Below are positions 8,806 to 18,614 of a stretch of DNA of 40,180 nucleotides, piece by piece (position 1 is the stretch's first letter; each line of letters opens with the position of its first letter). Origin of the DNA: Bacteroidia bacterium (GTDB lineage: Bacteria > Bacteroidota > Bacteroidia > Palsa-965). The notes beneath the pieces were generated by a model. That model saw only the letters and a program-made list of their open reading frames with translations, was not told the origin of the DNA and did no database searches. Position numbers and translations under genes: made by a program. Location of the stretch: assembly GCA_023151315.1 (NCBI GenBank), contig JAKLJE010000003.1, forward strand, positions 163,458 through 203,637, written 5' to 3'.

Positions 8806-9624
8806 TCAGCAGAGGTCGGTTTTCCGGAATTTTAATCCATAAACCAATGGAAGTTTTCGTTCCCATTTTTCGAATCGCCACAAACCGTCATTGTCCAGTT
8901 TCATTCCCGGAAAACAATTGTATGGAGAACCGTTGTATTCTTTGAATGTTTCCAGTTGCAGCCCCGTATTTAATAAACTTCCGATAATATCACTCAACGG
9001 ATGATTCCAGCCGTTCTCTTTCATCGGTGCATGCAGATTGCGATTTCCGGTGTATGTCCCGGTAGATTCAGTGATAATCACTTCATCGTTAAAGTAACTG
9101 TACTTCATGTTGGAGTAATCTTCATCCAACATCCACATCACGGGATGGAAATCTACAATGATAAATTGGCCGCCGGAGTTCAAAGATGCGCTGATCGCTT
9201 CCGCCCACGGTTTCAGATCAGGCAGCCAACCAATTGTGCCGTACGATGTGAAAACAATATCGTAGTGGTCTTTCACGTGTTGTCGCGTATCGTACACATT
9301 GCAACAATGAAAAGTTGCATTCGTTCCGATTTTATTGTTCAATTTCCGTGCAGCATCAATTGCACTGGAAGTGAAATCCACTCCTGTTACGGAAGCACCA
9401 AGACGCGCGAATGAAAGTGTATCCTGACCGAAATGACATTGCAAGTGAAGAAGCGATTTATTCATTACATCGCCCACAAGTTCCAGTTCGAAACGATTCA
9501 GCGAAGATTTTCCTTTGATGAATTCTTCAACGTTGTAGAATTCGGAGCCAAGATGTTCATCCGTTCTTTTCTCCCAGAGTTCCTTGTTCTCCGTGAAGAG
9601 CTGATTGTAATCTTCAGTTGCCAT
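8806..9624 (-). CDS. Class I SAM-dependent methyltransferase
   Basis: A 272-residue protein with the Methyltransf_25/11-type core. Residues around LLHLQCHFGQDTLSFARLGA form motif I, GVDFTSSAID the acidic strand-2 end, DIVFTSYGTIGWLPDL motif II, and GGQFIIVDFHPV the post-motif region. The start ATG 9624 is preferred over the TTG six bases upstream. The C-terminal third (HPLSDIIGSLLNTGLQ ... FEKWERKLPLVYGLKF) matches the tail common in uncharacterised bacterial methyltransferases of this size. It lies 14 bases downstream of odhB on the same strand and may be read through from the odh operon. The substrate cannot be told from sequence. Confidence 0.85.
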   Translation of the reverse strand: MATEDYNQLFTENKELWEKRTDEHLGSEFYNVEEFIKGKSSLNRFELELVGDVMNKSLLHLQCHFGQDTLSFARLGASVTGVDFTSSAIDAARKLNNKIGTNATFHCCNVYDTRQHVKDHYDIVFTSYGTIGWLPDLKPWAEAISASLNSGGQFIIVDFHPVMWMLDEDYSNMKYSYFNDEVIITESTGTYTGNRNLHAPMKENGWNHPLSDIIGSLLNTGLQLETFKEYNGSPYNCFPGMKLDNDGLWRFEKWERKLPLVYGLKFRKTDLC

Positions 9625-9638
9625 GTGCAATTTATATC

Positions 9639-10862
9639 TTAAAGTCCCAGAACAATTTCCTCCGGATTCTTACCGCCGAAAAGCAACTTCACGGGGTTCT
9701 CAACCATCTCTTTCACTTTCACGAGGAAGCTAACGCTTTCTTTACCATCAATGATTCTGTGATCATAACTCAAGGCAATGTACATCATCGGACGAATTAC
9801 CACCTGTCCGTTTACGGCTACAGGGCGATCCACAACATTGTGCATTCCGAGAATTGCGCTCTGCGGTGGATTAATAATCGGAGTACTCATCAGTGATCCG
9901 AATACACCGCCGTTTGTGATTGTGAATGTACCTCCGCTCATTTCGTCGATAGTGAGTTTGCTGTCGCGTGCTTTGAGAGCGAGTCGTTTGATTTCGCTTT
10001 CAATCTGTGCAAGACTCATCACTTCAGCATTACGAATAATCGGAACCATCAATCCTTTCGGTGCGCTTACCGCAATTCCAACATCGCAGTAATCATGGTA
10101 AACAATATTTTCTCCGTCAATGTATGCATTCACTGCAGGGAATTGTTGCAACGCTTCGCAAACAGCTTTAGTGAAGAACGACATGAAGCCGATATTCACT
10201 CCGAATTTCTCCTTGAATTGATCTTTGTACTTCGCGCGCAAATTCATGATCGCACTCATGTCCACCTCGTTGAAAGTGGTGAGCATTGCAGTCTGCTGCT
10301 TTACAGAAACCAATCTTTCGGAAAGTTTCTTGCGAAGCGGCGTCATCTTTTCCTTGCGTTCATTGCGAGTGCCTGCTGTTGACCCTGATCCGAATCCTTT
10401 TGCCATTGCCTGAAGAACGTCATTCTTCATAATACGTCCATGTGGACCGCTGCCTTGCAATGCAGCGGGTGTCACACTGTTTTCGGTTGCGATATTGCGT
10501 GCAACAGGCGACATCTTCACATCGGCATTTGCCGGTGCAACAGTTTCCTTCGCGGGTTGAACCGTTTCTTTTTTCGGTGCTTCGCTTTTCGTTTCAGTTT
10601 TCTTTGCTTTTGGCTCAGGTTTTACACTGGTATCAATTCTGCAAACCACATCGCCAACCTTTACCACATCGCCGTCTTTCGCGAGCACTTCAATTTTTCC
10701 TGCTTCCTCTGCGTTGATTGTAAGAGTTGCTTTATCACTCTCAATTTCCGCGAGCTCCTGATCTTTCTCTACAAGATCTCCGGTATTCACCAGCCACTTG
10801 CTGATGGTTACTTCGGTGATCGATTCTCCCGGACTCGGAACTTTCAATTCTATCGTTGCCAT
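9639..10862 (-). CDS. odhB: 2-oxoglutarate dehydrogenase E2, dihydrolipoyl succinyltransferase
   Basis: A 407-residue E2 subunit that transfers the succinyl group from E1 to CoA in the TCA cycle, in the cytosol. The lipoyl domain is at residues 1-75, with the lipoylated lysine K44 in [10 protein letters not shown] linker rich in A, K, P and E follows. The peripheral-subunit-binding domain is around residues 115-155 ([26 protein letters not shown]). The catalytic acetyltransferase-type domain runs to the end, with H368 and D372 in YDHRIIDG. Length and layout match SucB/OdhB. It follows odhA with a 21-base gap, so they form an operon. No E3 (lpd) is present in the window. Confidence 0.97.
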   Translation of the reverse strand: MATIELKVPSPGESITEVTISKWLVNTGDLVEKDQELAEIESDKATLTINAEEAGKIEVLAKDGDVVKVGDVVCRIDTSVKPEPKAKKTETKSEAPKKETVQPAKETVAPANADVKMSPVARNIATENSVTPAALQGSGPHGRIMKNDVLQAMAKGFGSGSTAGTRNERKEKMTPLRKKLSERLVSVKQQTAMLTTFNEVDMSAIMNLRAKYKDQFKEKFGVNIGFMSFFTKAVCEALQQFPAVNAYIDGENIVYHDYCDVGIAVSAPKGLMVPIIRNAEVMSLAQIESEIKRLALKARDSKLTIDEMSGGTFTITNGGVFGSLMSTPIINPPQSAILGMHNVVDRPVAVNGQVVIRPMMYIALSYDHRIIDGKESVSFLVKVKEMVENPVKLLFGGKNPEEIVLGL

Positions 10863-10883
10863 AACTGTGCAGTTAAATAGTGA

Positions 10884-13631
10884 TCAGACTTTAACGTCTT
10901 TGAGTTTTGACTTCTTTTTCATTGGCATAAACACTGCGTCAAGTATTGCGTATGTTTCTGCGTTATGCATTTTTGCAAAGCCGGTTGCTGGACTTGCAGC
11001 TTCATCGCGACCGATATAAACCATCGGCACATTCTTCATTTTGCGGGCGACGAATGTCCAGGCGCCCATGTTTTCCGGCTCTTCCTGTGCCCAGATGAAA
11101 TGCTCTGCTTCACTGTATTTTTTCAGAACAGCAGCAATTTGTTTCTCAGGGAAAGGATACAATTGTTCGATGCGGATGATTGCCGTGTCTTCGGAGTTCG
11201 TTTTCTCACGATGTTCGGTAAGATCGTAGTAGAATTTACCTGTGCAGAAAACAAGGCGTGTGATTTTCTTCGGATCAGCTGATGCGTCATCAATCACTTC
11301 GCGGAACGTACCTTCCGTGAAATCTTTCAGAGAAGAAACACAGCTTGGATAACGCAGCAGTTTCTTAGGAGTAAAGCAAATCAATGGCTTTCTGAAATCC
11401 CGGAACAATTGGCGGCGCAACACGTGAAATTGCTGTGCCGGTGTTGTTGTATTCACGATCTGAATATTTTCTTCCGCGCATTGCTGCAGAAAACGTTCCA
11501 TGCGTGCGCTCGAATGTTCAGGTCCTTGTCCTTCGTAACCGTGAGGCAGAAGCATTACAAGTCCGTTCATTCGCCGCCACTTGTATTCTGCGCTGGTGAT
11601 GAATTGATCAATGATAATCTGCGCGCCGTTGAAGAAGTCGCCGAACTGTGCTTCCCAGATTGTAAGTCCGCGAGGAGTACCCATCGCATAACCCAGTTCG
11701 AAACCAAGCACCGCGTATTCAGAAAGGTGAGAATTGTAAATATCGAATCGCGGTTGACCGAGACGGATATTGTTCAACGGAACATACTCTTCTTCCGAGT
11801 CTTCCACTTTCACAACAGCATGACGGTGTGAGAAAGTTCCGCGTTCCACATCCTGTCCGGAAAAACGTACAGGAAAACCTTCATCAAGTAATGTTGCATA
11901 CGCCATCAATTCGCCCATTGCCCAATCGTAACGGTCTTTCGCAATCATTTCACCACGATCTTTGAAAATTGCAGTGATCTTATTGATGAATTTACGATCG
12001 GCAGGAAGCGTTGTGATTTTTTCTGCCACTGCAAGGAATTGTTCAGATGAAACTTTTGTTACTGTTTCATTATCGAAATCCGTTTTCACCGCGCGACGCA
12101 ATCCTTTCCATGGTCCTTCGAGGTGTGAAGTGATTTTGGCTTTGCCTTCGCTTCGTGCAAGATCAAGTTCACGCTGAAGTTGTTCCTTGAATGAGGTTTC
12201 CGTTTCTGCTGCGAATTCTGCGAATGCTTCATCCTGCGCTATCAATGCGTCTGCGTAGATTTTCCGCGGATTATTGTGCTTCGCGATTTCCTTGTACAAA
12301 ATCGGTTGCGTGAAGCGCGGTTCATCACCTTCGTTATGTCCGTACTTACGGTAACCGAGAAGATCGATGAATACGTCATGACCGAATTCGTGGCGGTAAT
12401 CCAATGCTAATTGTACTGCGAATGCAACCGCTTCCACATCATCTGCGTTCACATGGAATACAGGTGCAAGAACGACTTTTGCAACATCTGTGCAATATGT
12501 TGAAGATCGTGCGTCAAGATAATTCGTTGTAAATCCAACCTGATTGTTGATTACAATATGAACAGTACCGCCGGTCTTGTATGCATCAAGCGACATCATC
12601 TGTATCACTTCGTAAACAATTCCTTGTCCTGCTACAGCTGCATCACCATGAATCAACACAGGACATGCTGCCTGCATGTTGCCATTATGTACGTTGTCAA
12701 TTTTGGAGCGCGTGATTCCTTCTACAACGGGGTTCACTGCTTCAAGGTGTGACGGATTAGCGGTAAGACTGAGGTGAACTTTTTTTCCGCTGTCAAAGAA
12801 ACGATCAGCACTGTATCCCATGTGATATTTCACATCACCGTCGTACAACGCATCTTCAGTAGGAGCTCCTTCGAATTCAACAAAGATGTCGCGGAAAGAT
12901 TTACCCATGATGTTGGCAAGTACATTCAGTCGACCGCGATGCGCCATGCCGATAACGAAATCGGAAATTCCGCATTTGGCTCCGTGTCGGATCAATGATT
13001 CCATTGCGGGAATCAGAGTTTCACACCCTTCAAGAGAGAAGCGTTTCTGTCCGACGAATTTTGTGTGCATGAAATTTTCGAACACTACAGCCTGCGTCAG
13101 CTTTCTCAGAATGGCTTTCTTTTCTTCAACGGAATAATTCGGAGTGTTTCTGGATTTCTCCATTCTCTCCTGCAACCATTTTAATTTCTGTGGTTCGCGA
13201 ATGAACATGAACTCTGCTCCAATGGAACGGCAGTATGTTGCTTCGAGGTGATCGATGATCGTGCGCAAAGTTGCAGCACCGATTCCGATCTGCGTCCCCG
13301 CCTGAAAAATGTCATCAAGATCACTCTCACGCAATCCGAAGTTTGATATATCCAGAGTGGGCGAATATTTGCGTCGTTCACGCACAGGATTCGTTCTTGT
13401 GAACAAATGTCCGCGCGTACGGTAGCCGTTAATCAGATTGATGACCGCGAATTCCTTCTGAACTTTTTCAGGAATCTCTCCGGAGTCCTGATAATTGGCA
13501 CGTGCGAATTCAAAGCCATGAAAAAACTGTTGCCAGCTTGAATCCACACTTGATTTATCGTTGAGATATTGACGGTACAGATTTTCTATTGCCGTAACAT
13601 CTCCGCTATTGAGGTAACTCAGACTATCCAT
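10884..13631 (-). CDS. odhA: 2-oxoglutarate dehydrogenase E1, thiamine-diphosphate dependent
   Basis: A 915-residue E1 that decarboxylates 2-oxoglutarate and reductively succinylates the lipoyl group of E2. The N-terminal E1 segment is visible (SYLNSGDVTAIENLYRQYL; SSWQQFFHGFEF). Then come GMAHRGRLNVLANIMGK, the thiamine diphosphate/Mg region (IHGDAAVAGQGIVYE ... VINNQVGFTT), GYRKYGHNEGDEPRFTQP, and the transketolase-like pyrimidine-binding region (FSGQDVERGTFSHRHAVV; EAQFGDFFNGAQIIIDQF; LPHGYEGQGPEHSSAR). Length is that of SucA/OdhA. It has no stand-alone E2-type fusion such as is seen in Actinobacteria. A TAACTTTG -7 element lies 20 bases before the ATG. Confidence 0.98.
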   Translation of the reverse strand: MDSLSYLNSGDVTAIENLYRQYLNDKSSVDSSWQQFFHGFEFARANYQDSGEIPEKVQKEFAVINLINGYRTRGHLFTRTNPVRERRKYSPTLDISNFGLRESDLDDIFQAGTQIGIGAATLRTIIDHLEATYCRSIGAEFMFIREPQKLKWLQERMEKSRNTPNYSVEEKKAILRKLTQAVVFENFMHTKFVGQKRFSLEGCETLIPAMESLIRHGAKCGISDFVIGMAHRGRLNVLANIMGKSFRDIFVEFEGAPTEDALYDGDVKYHMGYSADRFFDSGKKVHLSLTANPSHLEAVNPVVEGITRSKIDNVHNGNMQAACPVLIHGDAAVAGQGIVYEVIQMMSLDAYKTGGTVHIVINNQVGFTTNYLDARSSTYCTDVAKVVLAPVFHVNADDVEAVAFAVQLALDYRHEFGHDVFIDLLGYRKYGHNEGDEPRFTQPILYKEIAKHNNPRKIYADALIAQDEAFAEFAAETETSFKEQLQRELDLARSEGKAKITSHLEGPWKGLRRAVKTDFDNETVTKVSSEQFLAVAEKITTLPADRKFINKITAIFKDRGEMIAKDRYDWAMGELMAYATLLDEGFPVRFSGQDVERGTFSHRHAVVKVEDSEEEYVPLNNIRLGQPRFDIYNSHLSEYAVLGFELGYAMGTPRGLTIWEAQFGDFFNGAQIIIDQFITSAEYKWRRMNGLVMLLPHGYEGQGPEHSSARMERFLQQCAEENIQIVNTTTPAQQFHVLRRQLFRDFRKPLICFTPKKLLRYPSCVSSLKDFTEGTFREVIDDASADPKKITRLVFCTGKFYYDLTEHREKTNSEDTAIIRIEQLYPFPEKQIAAVLKKYSEAEHFIWAQEEPENMGAWTFVARKMKNVPMVYIGRDEAASPATGFAKMHNAETYAILDAVFMPMKKKSKLKDVKV

Positions 13632-13651
13632 TTCTGCACAATTAATGGATA

Positions 13652-13659
13652 CAAAGTTA
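13652..13659 (-). promoter_or_regulatory. Candidate -7 element for the odhA-odhB operon
   Basis: On the minus strand TAACTTTG fits TAnnTTTG and ends 20 bases before the odhA ATG. No convincing TTTG is found 19-21 bases upstream; the nearest TTG is about 15 bases away. Confidence 0.5.
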
Positions 13660-13681
13660 AGGTGAACTGCAATACAATGGA

Positions 13682-14098
13682 TCAGTGTTCGCTGCGGTAC
13701 TTCTCTCGGTAATAAGCACGTTGCAACGCACGGATAATCAGAATTTCGCTTATGGATGTTATGAAATCACTGTTTCCGGAATCATTAAGAGCCTTTTTCA
13801 GCTCTGTTTCGCGTATGTCAGCACGGTACAATAATCGATAGAATGCTTCAGTTGTCGGACCACCGGAAGAGGCGATTCTGTCTGCAACGATTTTTCGGAG
13901 TTCAAATACGTTTTCTCCGAATGAAACAGGCCATTCCGTTTCTATTCCGGACATATTGAAATCGCTCTGCAAAAGCGCGTATGCTTTTGGCAGAAGCAAC
14001 CCGAAACTTTGTGCTTCTTCAAGGGCCAGCGGCGGTTTATCGGGCAGGTTCAAGATGATGTGTTCAGGATTGTTTTCTGCGGAACCGCAATCGTTCAA
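13682..14098 (-). CDS. Conserved-looking small protein of unknown function overlapping the ferredoxin gene
   Basis: An acidic to neutral soluble protein of up to 138 residues with no recognised motif. It is mostly helical by eye in its C-terminal two thirds (ENVFELRKIVADRIASSG; LKKALND; FITSISEILIIRALQRAYYREK). No ATG exists near the beginning. The longest reading starts at TTG 14098 and overlaps the ferredoxin gene by 35 bases in another frame. A later TTG (14053) would avoid the overlap. The frame is open up to a TAG just upstream of 14098. Proximity suggests co-transcription with the ferredoxin. The start is uncertain and the function unknown. Confidence 0.6.
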   Translation of the reverse strand: MNDCGSAENNPEHIILNLPDKPPLALEEAQSFGLLLPKAYALLQSDFNMSGIETEWPVSFGENVFELRKIVADRIASSGGPTTEAFYRLLYRADIRETELKKALNDSGNSDFITSISEILIIRALQRAYYREKYRSEH

Positions 14099-14393
14099 CA
14101 GGATTGTTTCCGACTATATGCTGATCGATAATATCTATAACGTCAGCAATCTGAACGTTAACGTAAAAAACTCCTTCCGGATAGATTGCAACAGTTGGGC
14201 CGTGATCACAGATATCCAAACAGCCTGCTTTTTGCGCACGAATGCGAAGAGGAAGTTTTTTCTCGCGCAATTGCTTTCGGAATTCTTCCACCAACTGCAT
14301 TCCGTGTTGTTCTCCGCAACTTCTGCGTGTGGCTCCGGCAGGACGTTCATTGGCGCAGATGAAAATGTGTTTATCGAAAACGTTGTCTGACAT
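14064..14393 (-). CDS. Thioredoxin-like [2Fe-2S] ferredoxin
   Basis: A 109-residue protein of the TRX-like [2Fe-2S] ferredoxin family. The cluster ligands are visible as a cysteine in HIFICANERPAG, a second in RRSCGEQHG, and two in KAGCLDICDHGP. GPTVAIYPEGVFY follows the last pair, as in the Clostridium/Aquifex-type Fe-S thioredoxin fold. These are small cytosolic electron carriers; the partner enzyme is not evident here. The neighbouring downstream gene overlaps its 3' end by up to 35 bases. A TAACTTTG element ends only 4 bases before the ATG, suggesting a very short or absent leader. Confidence 0.85.
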   Translation of the reverse strand: MSDNVFDKHIFICANERPAGATRRSCGEQHGMQLVEEFRKQLREKKLPLRIRAQKAGCLDICDHGPTVAIYPEGVFYVNVQIADVIDIIDQHIVGNNPVERLRFRRKQS

Positions 14394-14397
14394 ATTG

Positions 14398-14405
14398 CAA
14401 AGTTA
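14398..14405 (-). promoter_or_regulatory. Candidate -7 element directly abutting the ferredoxin start
   Basis: TAACTTTG on the minus strand fits TAnnTTTG and is separated from ATG 14393 by only 4 bases. With the usual distance from this element to the start site, transcription would begin at or next to the ATG. No good -33 TTTG is seen. Confidence 0.4.
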
Positions 14406-14468
14406 TTAAGTATTACTCATCGATGTTCTTCGATGGCAACATGTAACATTCATAAAATAATTTAATGA

Positions 14469-16616
14469 TTATCGAATCAGGTTCACGTGACCAATCCGTG
14501 TTTCGCTCGTCTGATGTTCCAGATCGAAGAAGTCAACTTTCCATACGTAGACATCCTGCTGGCATTTGTTGCCTTTGAAACGTCCGTCCCATCCCTGAAG
14601 AACATCGTATGATTCAAAAATCAACATGCCCCAGCGATCGAACACCATGAAGTGATATTGTTCAGCTCCCATTATTGCAGGCATGAACATATCATTCAGT
14701 CCATCACCGTTCGGTGTGAACGTATTAGGAATGAAAAACTCATGTTCAGGCAATACTTCTACGTTGATGCGCATTGTGTCAGGACATCCGTATTGATTCC
14801 AGACTGTTTGTGTAATCGTATAAGATCCGTAACTCCAGTAAGTGTGTCCGGCATTACAATCATTAGTTACATATCCGTCACCGAAATCCATCTGACAACT
14901 GTCCGCTCCGAAGCTGAAGTCAGTAGTAGAGATATACGGATTGAAAATTGAAACAACTGTATCTGAAGTTGAGAAACCTGCCGTTGGAGAAGGATTTACT
15001 GTTACGGCATTCGGCACCATGAGTGTATCAATTGAAATGCAACCATTGGTTGTGGCAATGATCAATGTTACATCGTATGTGCCGGGAACAGTGTAAGTGT
15101 ATGTTGGTTCTGCAACCGTTGCTGTATTTCCATCACCGAAATCCCAGAGGTAAAGCATTGGTGTTCCGGCAACCGAACTGTCATCAAACGTTATTGTATA
15201 TGGAACGCATCCGACAAAAGGACCTGTGTTGAAGGAAGCCGTCGGCATCGGATAAACAAAAACAGTATCAGTGAAAGTTCCTGTACATCCGTTTTCGTCA
15301 ACCTGTACAGTTACAAGATAATTGCCCGGTGAATTCCACGCAACATCTTGCGGATCATTGACGTTGGATGTTGATGGATTCGCATTAGGTCCGAACGTCC
15401 ACGTGGTGGTGCCGTTGCCCATGAACTGTCCGCCAATCTGAAAATCAAAACTGTTTCCGTCTACACATTGTCCTGCAGGAGCTGCGTAATTTGGTGCAAC
15501 CGGCGGATAAATTCTGAATATTGATGTGTTGGTATCAGCACAAGCAGTATTCGGATTACAGATCAATGTTACTGTATACACACCAGTATCTGCGTATGTC
15601 CAGGTTGGTTGAAACGAAGTGGAGTTATCTGCAGTTGTGGTTGGATCACCGAAATCCCACAGATATGTTGTTGCATTGAAACTGTTGTTCAGAAACTGAA
15701 CAGTGTATCCTGCGCAGAATACTGTTTGTGCCGGAATTGAACTCACGGTAAGAAGAGGACATGGCAATACATTGAACTGGAAATCGCGTTTGTTAACTGC
15801 GATCAATTGTCCATTGCGATATTCTTTACAGCACACACCCACAACCCATTGTCCGGCAAGATTCGGAGTTCCGGTGAGAAGACCAGTAACAGGATTAATG
15901 GACAAAGCAGGATTGGAACTCATTGGATAAGATCCGGAATACGGAGCCGCGAACGGTACAAACTGATACGGAGGTCCGGCAGGCGGAACCGGCTGCGGAT
16001 TTGCAGCGGAAGCTCCATCATACGGGTCACACAATTCATAAACCAAAGAGTCGCCGTCCGGATCAGTTGCAGAATGATCAAACACAAGCGGCGCACCTTG
16101 ACAGATGTAGATTGGCGGGAAATTATTGTAACGCGCACTGCTGTTGCAAACAGCTAAGTTGGTTGGCGGAATGTTTATCGTGTACGTTGATCCTACTGCG
16201 CCCGGATTAACAAGATTCAGAATTGTCTGGTTACGGCAACAACGCTGATAAGCGAGAACATAACCTCCTGCAATGGGTGGTAAATTCACTACGCCCTGAT
16301 AAATCGCTTCTTCTACACAAACGCTCGTTGGAGGCGTGTAGCACGGACTGTTAATCGTTGGAGGAACAGGATTGCTTCCGGGGAATGCCAATCCGATACT
16401 GTTGATAAGTACTCCTGAAGTATTGAAGATTCCGATCGTTGCAGGATTGTCGTATGGCGCAACTCCGTTAATACAATCGCGATAAACCTTCAGCGTAATT
16501 CTGTAATCGTTGTTACCGAGACAATCGTAGTAGATCTCTCCACCCACAATATGCGTAGCCTTCGCCTTCCAGGAAAGGCAAATAAGAATCAGAAAAAGAC
16601 AAAGGCGCCACTTCAT
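14469..16616 (-). CDS. T9SS type B (CHU_C) surface protein with PKD domains, paralogue of the protein at 1766
   Basis: A 715-residue secreted protein with signal peptide MKWRLCLFLILICLSWKAKA. The N-terminal module (ATHIVGGEIYYDCLG, YRITLKVYRDC, EAIYQGVV, YQRCCRNQT, CQGAPLVFDHSATDPDGD) matches the first 280 residues of the 1766-4918 protein almost motif for motif. PKD-type motifs follow near residues 320 (YLWDFGDPT), 490 (YLWDFGDGNTAT) and 575 (MDFGDGYVT). The last 85 residues (IPNTFTPNGDGLNDMF ... FDRWGMLIFES ... GWDGRFKG) are the type B sorting domain. It is likely exported by T9SS and attached to or released from the surface. It is followed upstream by a third type B protein on the same strand, 66 bases away. 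No PorP partner is adjacent, so it may depend on the 4918 gene or one elsewhere (inference). Confidence 0.9.
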   Translation of the reverse strand: MKWRLCLFLILICLSWKAKATHIVGGEIYYDCLGNNDYRITLKVYRDCINGVAPYDNPATIGIFNTSGVLINSIGLAFPGSNPVPPTINSPCYTPPTSVCVEEAIYQGVVNLPPIAGGYVLAYQRCCRNQTILNLVNPGAVGSTYTINIPPTNLAVCNSSARYNNFPPIYICQGAPLVFDHSATDPDGDSLVYELCDPYDGASAANPQPVPPAGPPYQFVPFAAPYSGSYPMSSNPALSINPVTGLLTGTPNLAGQWVVGVCCKEYRNGQLIAVNKRDFQFNVLPCPLLTVSSIPAQTVFCAGYTVQFLNNSFNATTYLWDFGDPTTTADNSTSFQPTWTYADTGVYTVTLICNPNTACADTNTSIFRIYPPVAPNYAAPAGQCVDGNSFDFQIGGQFMGNGTTTWTFGPNANPSTSNVNDPQDVAWNSPGNYLVTVQVDENGCTGTFTDTVFVYPMPTASFNTGPFVGCVPYTITFDDSSVAGTPMLYLWDFGDGNTATVAEPTYTYTVPGTYDVTLIIATTNGCISIDTLMVPNAVTVNPSPTAGFSTSDTVVSIFNPYISTTDFSFGADSCQMDFGDGYVTNDCNAGHTYWSYGSYTITQTVWNQYGCPDTMRINVEVLPEHEFFIPNTFTPNGDGLNDMFMPAIMGAEQYHFMVFDRWGMLIFESYDVLQGWDGRFKGNKCQQDVYVWKVDFFDLEHQTSETRIGHVNLIR

Positions 16617-16682
16617 ATTTACTGTATCGGGGCCGCTTGGGGTCGTTAGGACCGGGATGTGCGTGGCGGATTCCCTTTTGAA

Positions 16683-18566
16683 TTATTTCTCGTTAATTAC
16701 TGTAATGAATCCGGTCAGACTTCTTCCATCGGAAACATTCAGGATGTAGTAATATGTTCCATCGGATACAGAAGTTCCGTTCCAGTTGTTCTGATAATCG
16801 CTGCTTTCGTAAATTTTATTTCCCCAGCGATTATAGATGAACAAAGCACTTCCCGGGAAATCTTCAAGTCCTGTAAAGACAAGAAGATCGTTGTTCCCGT
16901 CACCACCCGGTGTGAACACATTCGGAGGTACAACCGCACAATCCGCCATTGTAATGTTGATCGTATCTCCGTCAATTGCACCGCATCCTTCCTGTACTAA
17001 TACAAGGAACGTGCCGCTTGATGTCGGAGTGAATGTATTCACTGCTGAAGTCGGATTCGGAACTGAATCAGTTCCGCTAATTGTTGTCCAGAGTACGCTG
17101 TAAGGTTGCGATCCGCCGGATGCATTTACTGTAAGAATTGCAGCATCTCCTGTACACAGGTCAAGATCAGAAGAACCAACTGCCTGCAAAGCTTGTGTGG
17201 AAGGCAAGTAAACGGTAACTGAATCGAAGCCAACCGGTGAACCGCAAGGATCTGTCACCTGAACAAAATAAGTTGTTGTCACCGTTGGAGAAACGGAAAT
17301 GAACTGAGTTGTATCTCCGGTGCTCCAGATGTAATGATATGGTTCAACGCCACCAGTTGTTGGTCCGCCGAGAATCACAGGATTGGATGAACACATCGAA
17401 GTGTCATCTCCTGCATCTGCAACCAACGGGAGAAAATCACTCATGTACAAAGTCAAACTGGTTACGCTTTGTACACATGGACCTGTAGCGTTGGAATTGA
17501 TGATAAGTGTTTCCAATCCTTCAGGAGTCAGATCCTGAACAGCCTGAATACAGATTACTACTGAATCCTGACCAGGTTGGAAAATTACCTGTGAAGGCAG
17601 AGCAGGAATAAAGTCGACACCGTTTACAGCAGTTCCACTCACAGTGAGCGAAATCGTATCAGATTGCGCTGTGCTTCCTGTGCGCGCAAGAATGATACAC
17701 GCTTGACCGCATCCTTCATAAAGAGTTGAATCATTATTGCTGCCGTAGCTGATTTCAGTAGCGAGGTTTACTTCTCCGGTTGTAAATGAACCTGCTTCGA
17801 GGAATACACCGGCATCCACAATTCCGTCAAGTGCATCTGCAATTGCCAAACGAATGTGATATGTTTCGCCGCATTGAACCGGATACTGTGCTGTAAGAAC
17901 TGTAGTGAATCCGTCGTACTGTACACATGTTCCCGGAGGATTTTCATTGTCAACATAAAACTGCGGATTCAGATTGGCATTAACAGTTAATGCTGTTACC
18001 GGATTTGTTGTTGATGGAATCAGTGCAATATTCGTTGGAGCAAGTGGTACAGAAACGCCGCTCAGAACGAAGGCGAATACGTCAGCGAAACCTCCGGTCA
18101 CATATTCCATGTATTCATCTGTTCCGAAAACGTAACGGAATTTCACGGAGTCTGCCATCGGAATGAAGTCAAATTCCAGAATCGCCGCGTTGAAAGTATT
18201 GGCCCCGGCAATAGAAGTCAGATACGTATCACCCGGCTGTGTGTTGTCGGTTCCCGCACCAGTGGAATTATTCGGTCCTTGAGGACCGCTTCCGTTATTG
18301 AGAACGGTTCCTGTGGTCATCACAACACCGCTGTCAATTCCGAGTGGTGTGATTCCAGTTAATCCTCCACTGAAAAAACCAATCGCGTTCGCATCACCGG
18401 TATAAACAATGTTGGATGCAATTACCCCGGGTCCAAGCAAAACATTTGTCACCAACTGAGCCGGAGTAAGTGTTGTGCTGGTTGCGATCTGAGCATTCAG
18501 ATTACTTGTTGTAAATCCTGCAACAATCGCAAGCGTGCCTGCAATGCAGAGTAGTCTTTTTGACAT
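16683..18566 (-). CDS. Choice-of-anchor L domain protein with Calx-beta-like region and T9SS type B sorting domain
   Basis: A 627-residue secreted protein. ATG 18566 is chosen ([18 protein letters not shown] signal peptide) over a TTG 51 bases upstream that lies in the promoter region. Residues about 25-230 are a choice-of-anchor L domain ([61 protein letters not shown]). A Calx-beta-like segment follows ([23 protein letters not shown]), then a short SprB-like Ig repeat ([10 protein letters not shown]). The C-terminal CHU_C domain ([35 protein letters not shown]) starts near residue 545. It is likely a cell-surface or matrix protein exported by T9SS; its ligand is unknown. Confidence 0.9.
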   Translation of the reverse strand: MSKRLLCIAGTLAIVAGFTTSNLNAQIATSTTLTPAQLVTNVLLGPGVIASNIVYTGDANAIGFFSGGLTGITPLGIDSGVVMTTGTVLNNGSGPQGPNNSTGAGTDNTQPGDTYLTSIAGANTFNAAILEFDFIPMADSVKFRYVFGTDEYMEYVTGGFADVFAFVLSGVSVPLAPTNIALIPSTTNPVTALTVNANLNPQFYVDNENPPGTCVQYDGFTTVLTAQYPVQCGETYHIRLAIADALDGIVDAGVFLEAGSFTTGEVNLATEISYGSNNDSTLYEGCGQACIILARTGSTAQSDTISLTVSGTAVNGVDFIPALPSQVIFQPGQDSVVICIQAVQDLTPEGLETLIINSNATGPCVQSVTSLTLYMSDFLPLVADAGDDTSMCSSNPVILGGPTTGGVEPYHYIWSTGDTTQFISVSPTVTTTYFVQVTDPCGSPVGFDSVTVYLPSTQALQAVGSSDLDLCTGDAAILTVNASGGSQPYSVLWTTISGTDSVPNPTSAVNTFTPTSSGTFLVLVQEGCGAIDGDTINITMADCAVVPPNVFTPGGDGNNDLLVFTGLEDFPGSALFIYNRWGNKIYESSDYQNNWNGTSVSDGTYYYILNVSDGRSLTGFITVINEK

Positions 18567-18614
18567 ATCAATTAATTTAGTCCGCCGGGGAAAGCACGGA
18601 AATTTGCCTACGAG

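Noticed and set aside
10440-10880. 146-aa cysteine-rich plus-strand frame
   Set aside because: Antisense to the lipoyl and linker part of odhB; its composition is what the complement of that gene would give.
16649-16660. The 12-mer AGGACCGGGATG occurs here and again near 31358
   Set aside because: The second copy is inside tsaB coding sequence; no wider similarity, so it is treated as coincidence.
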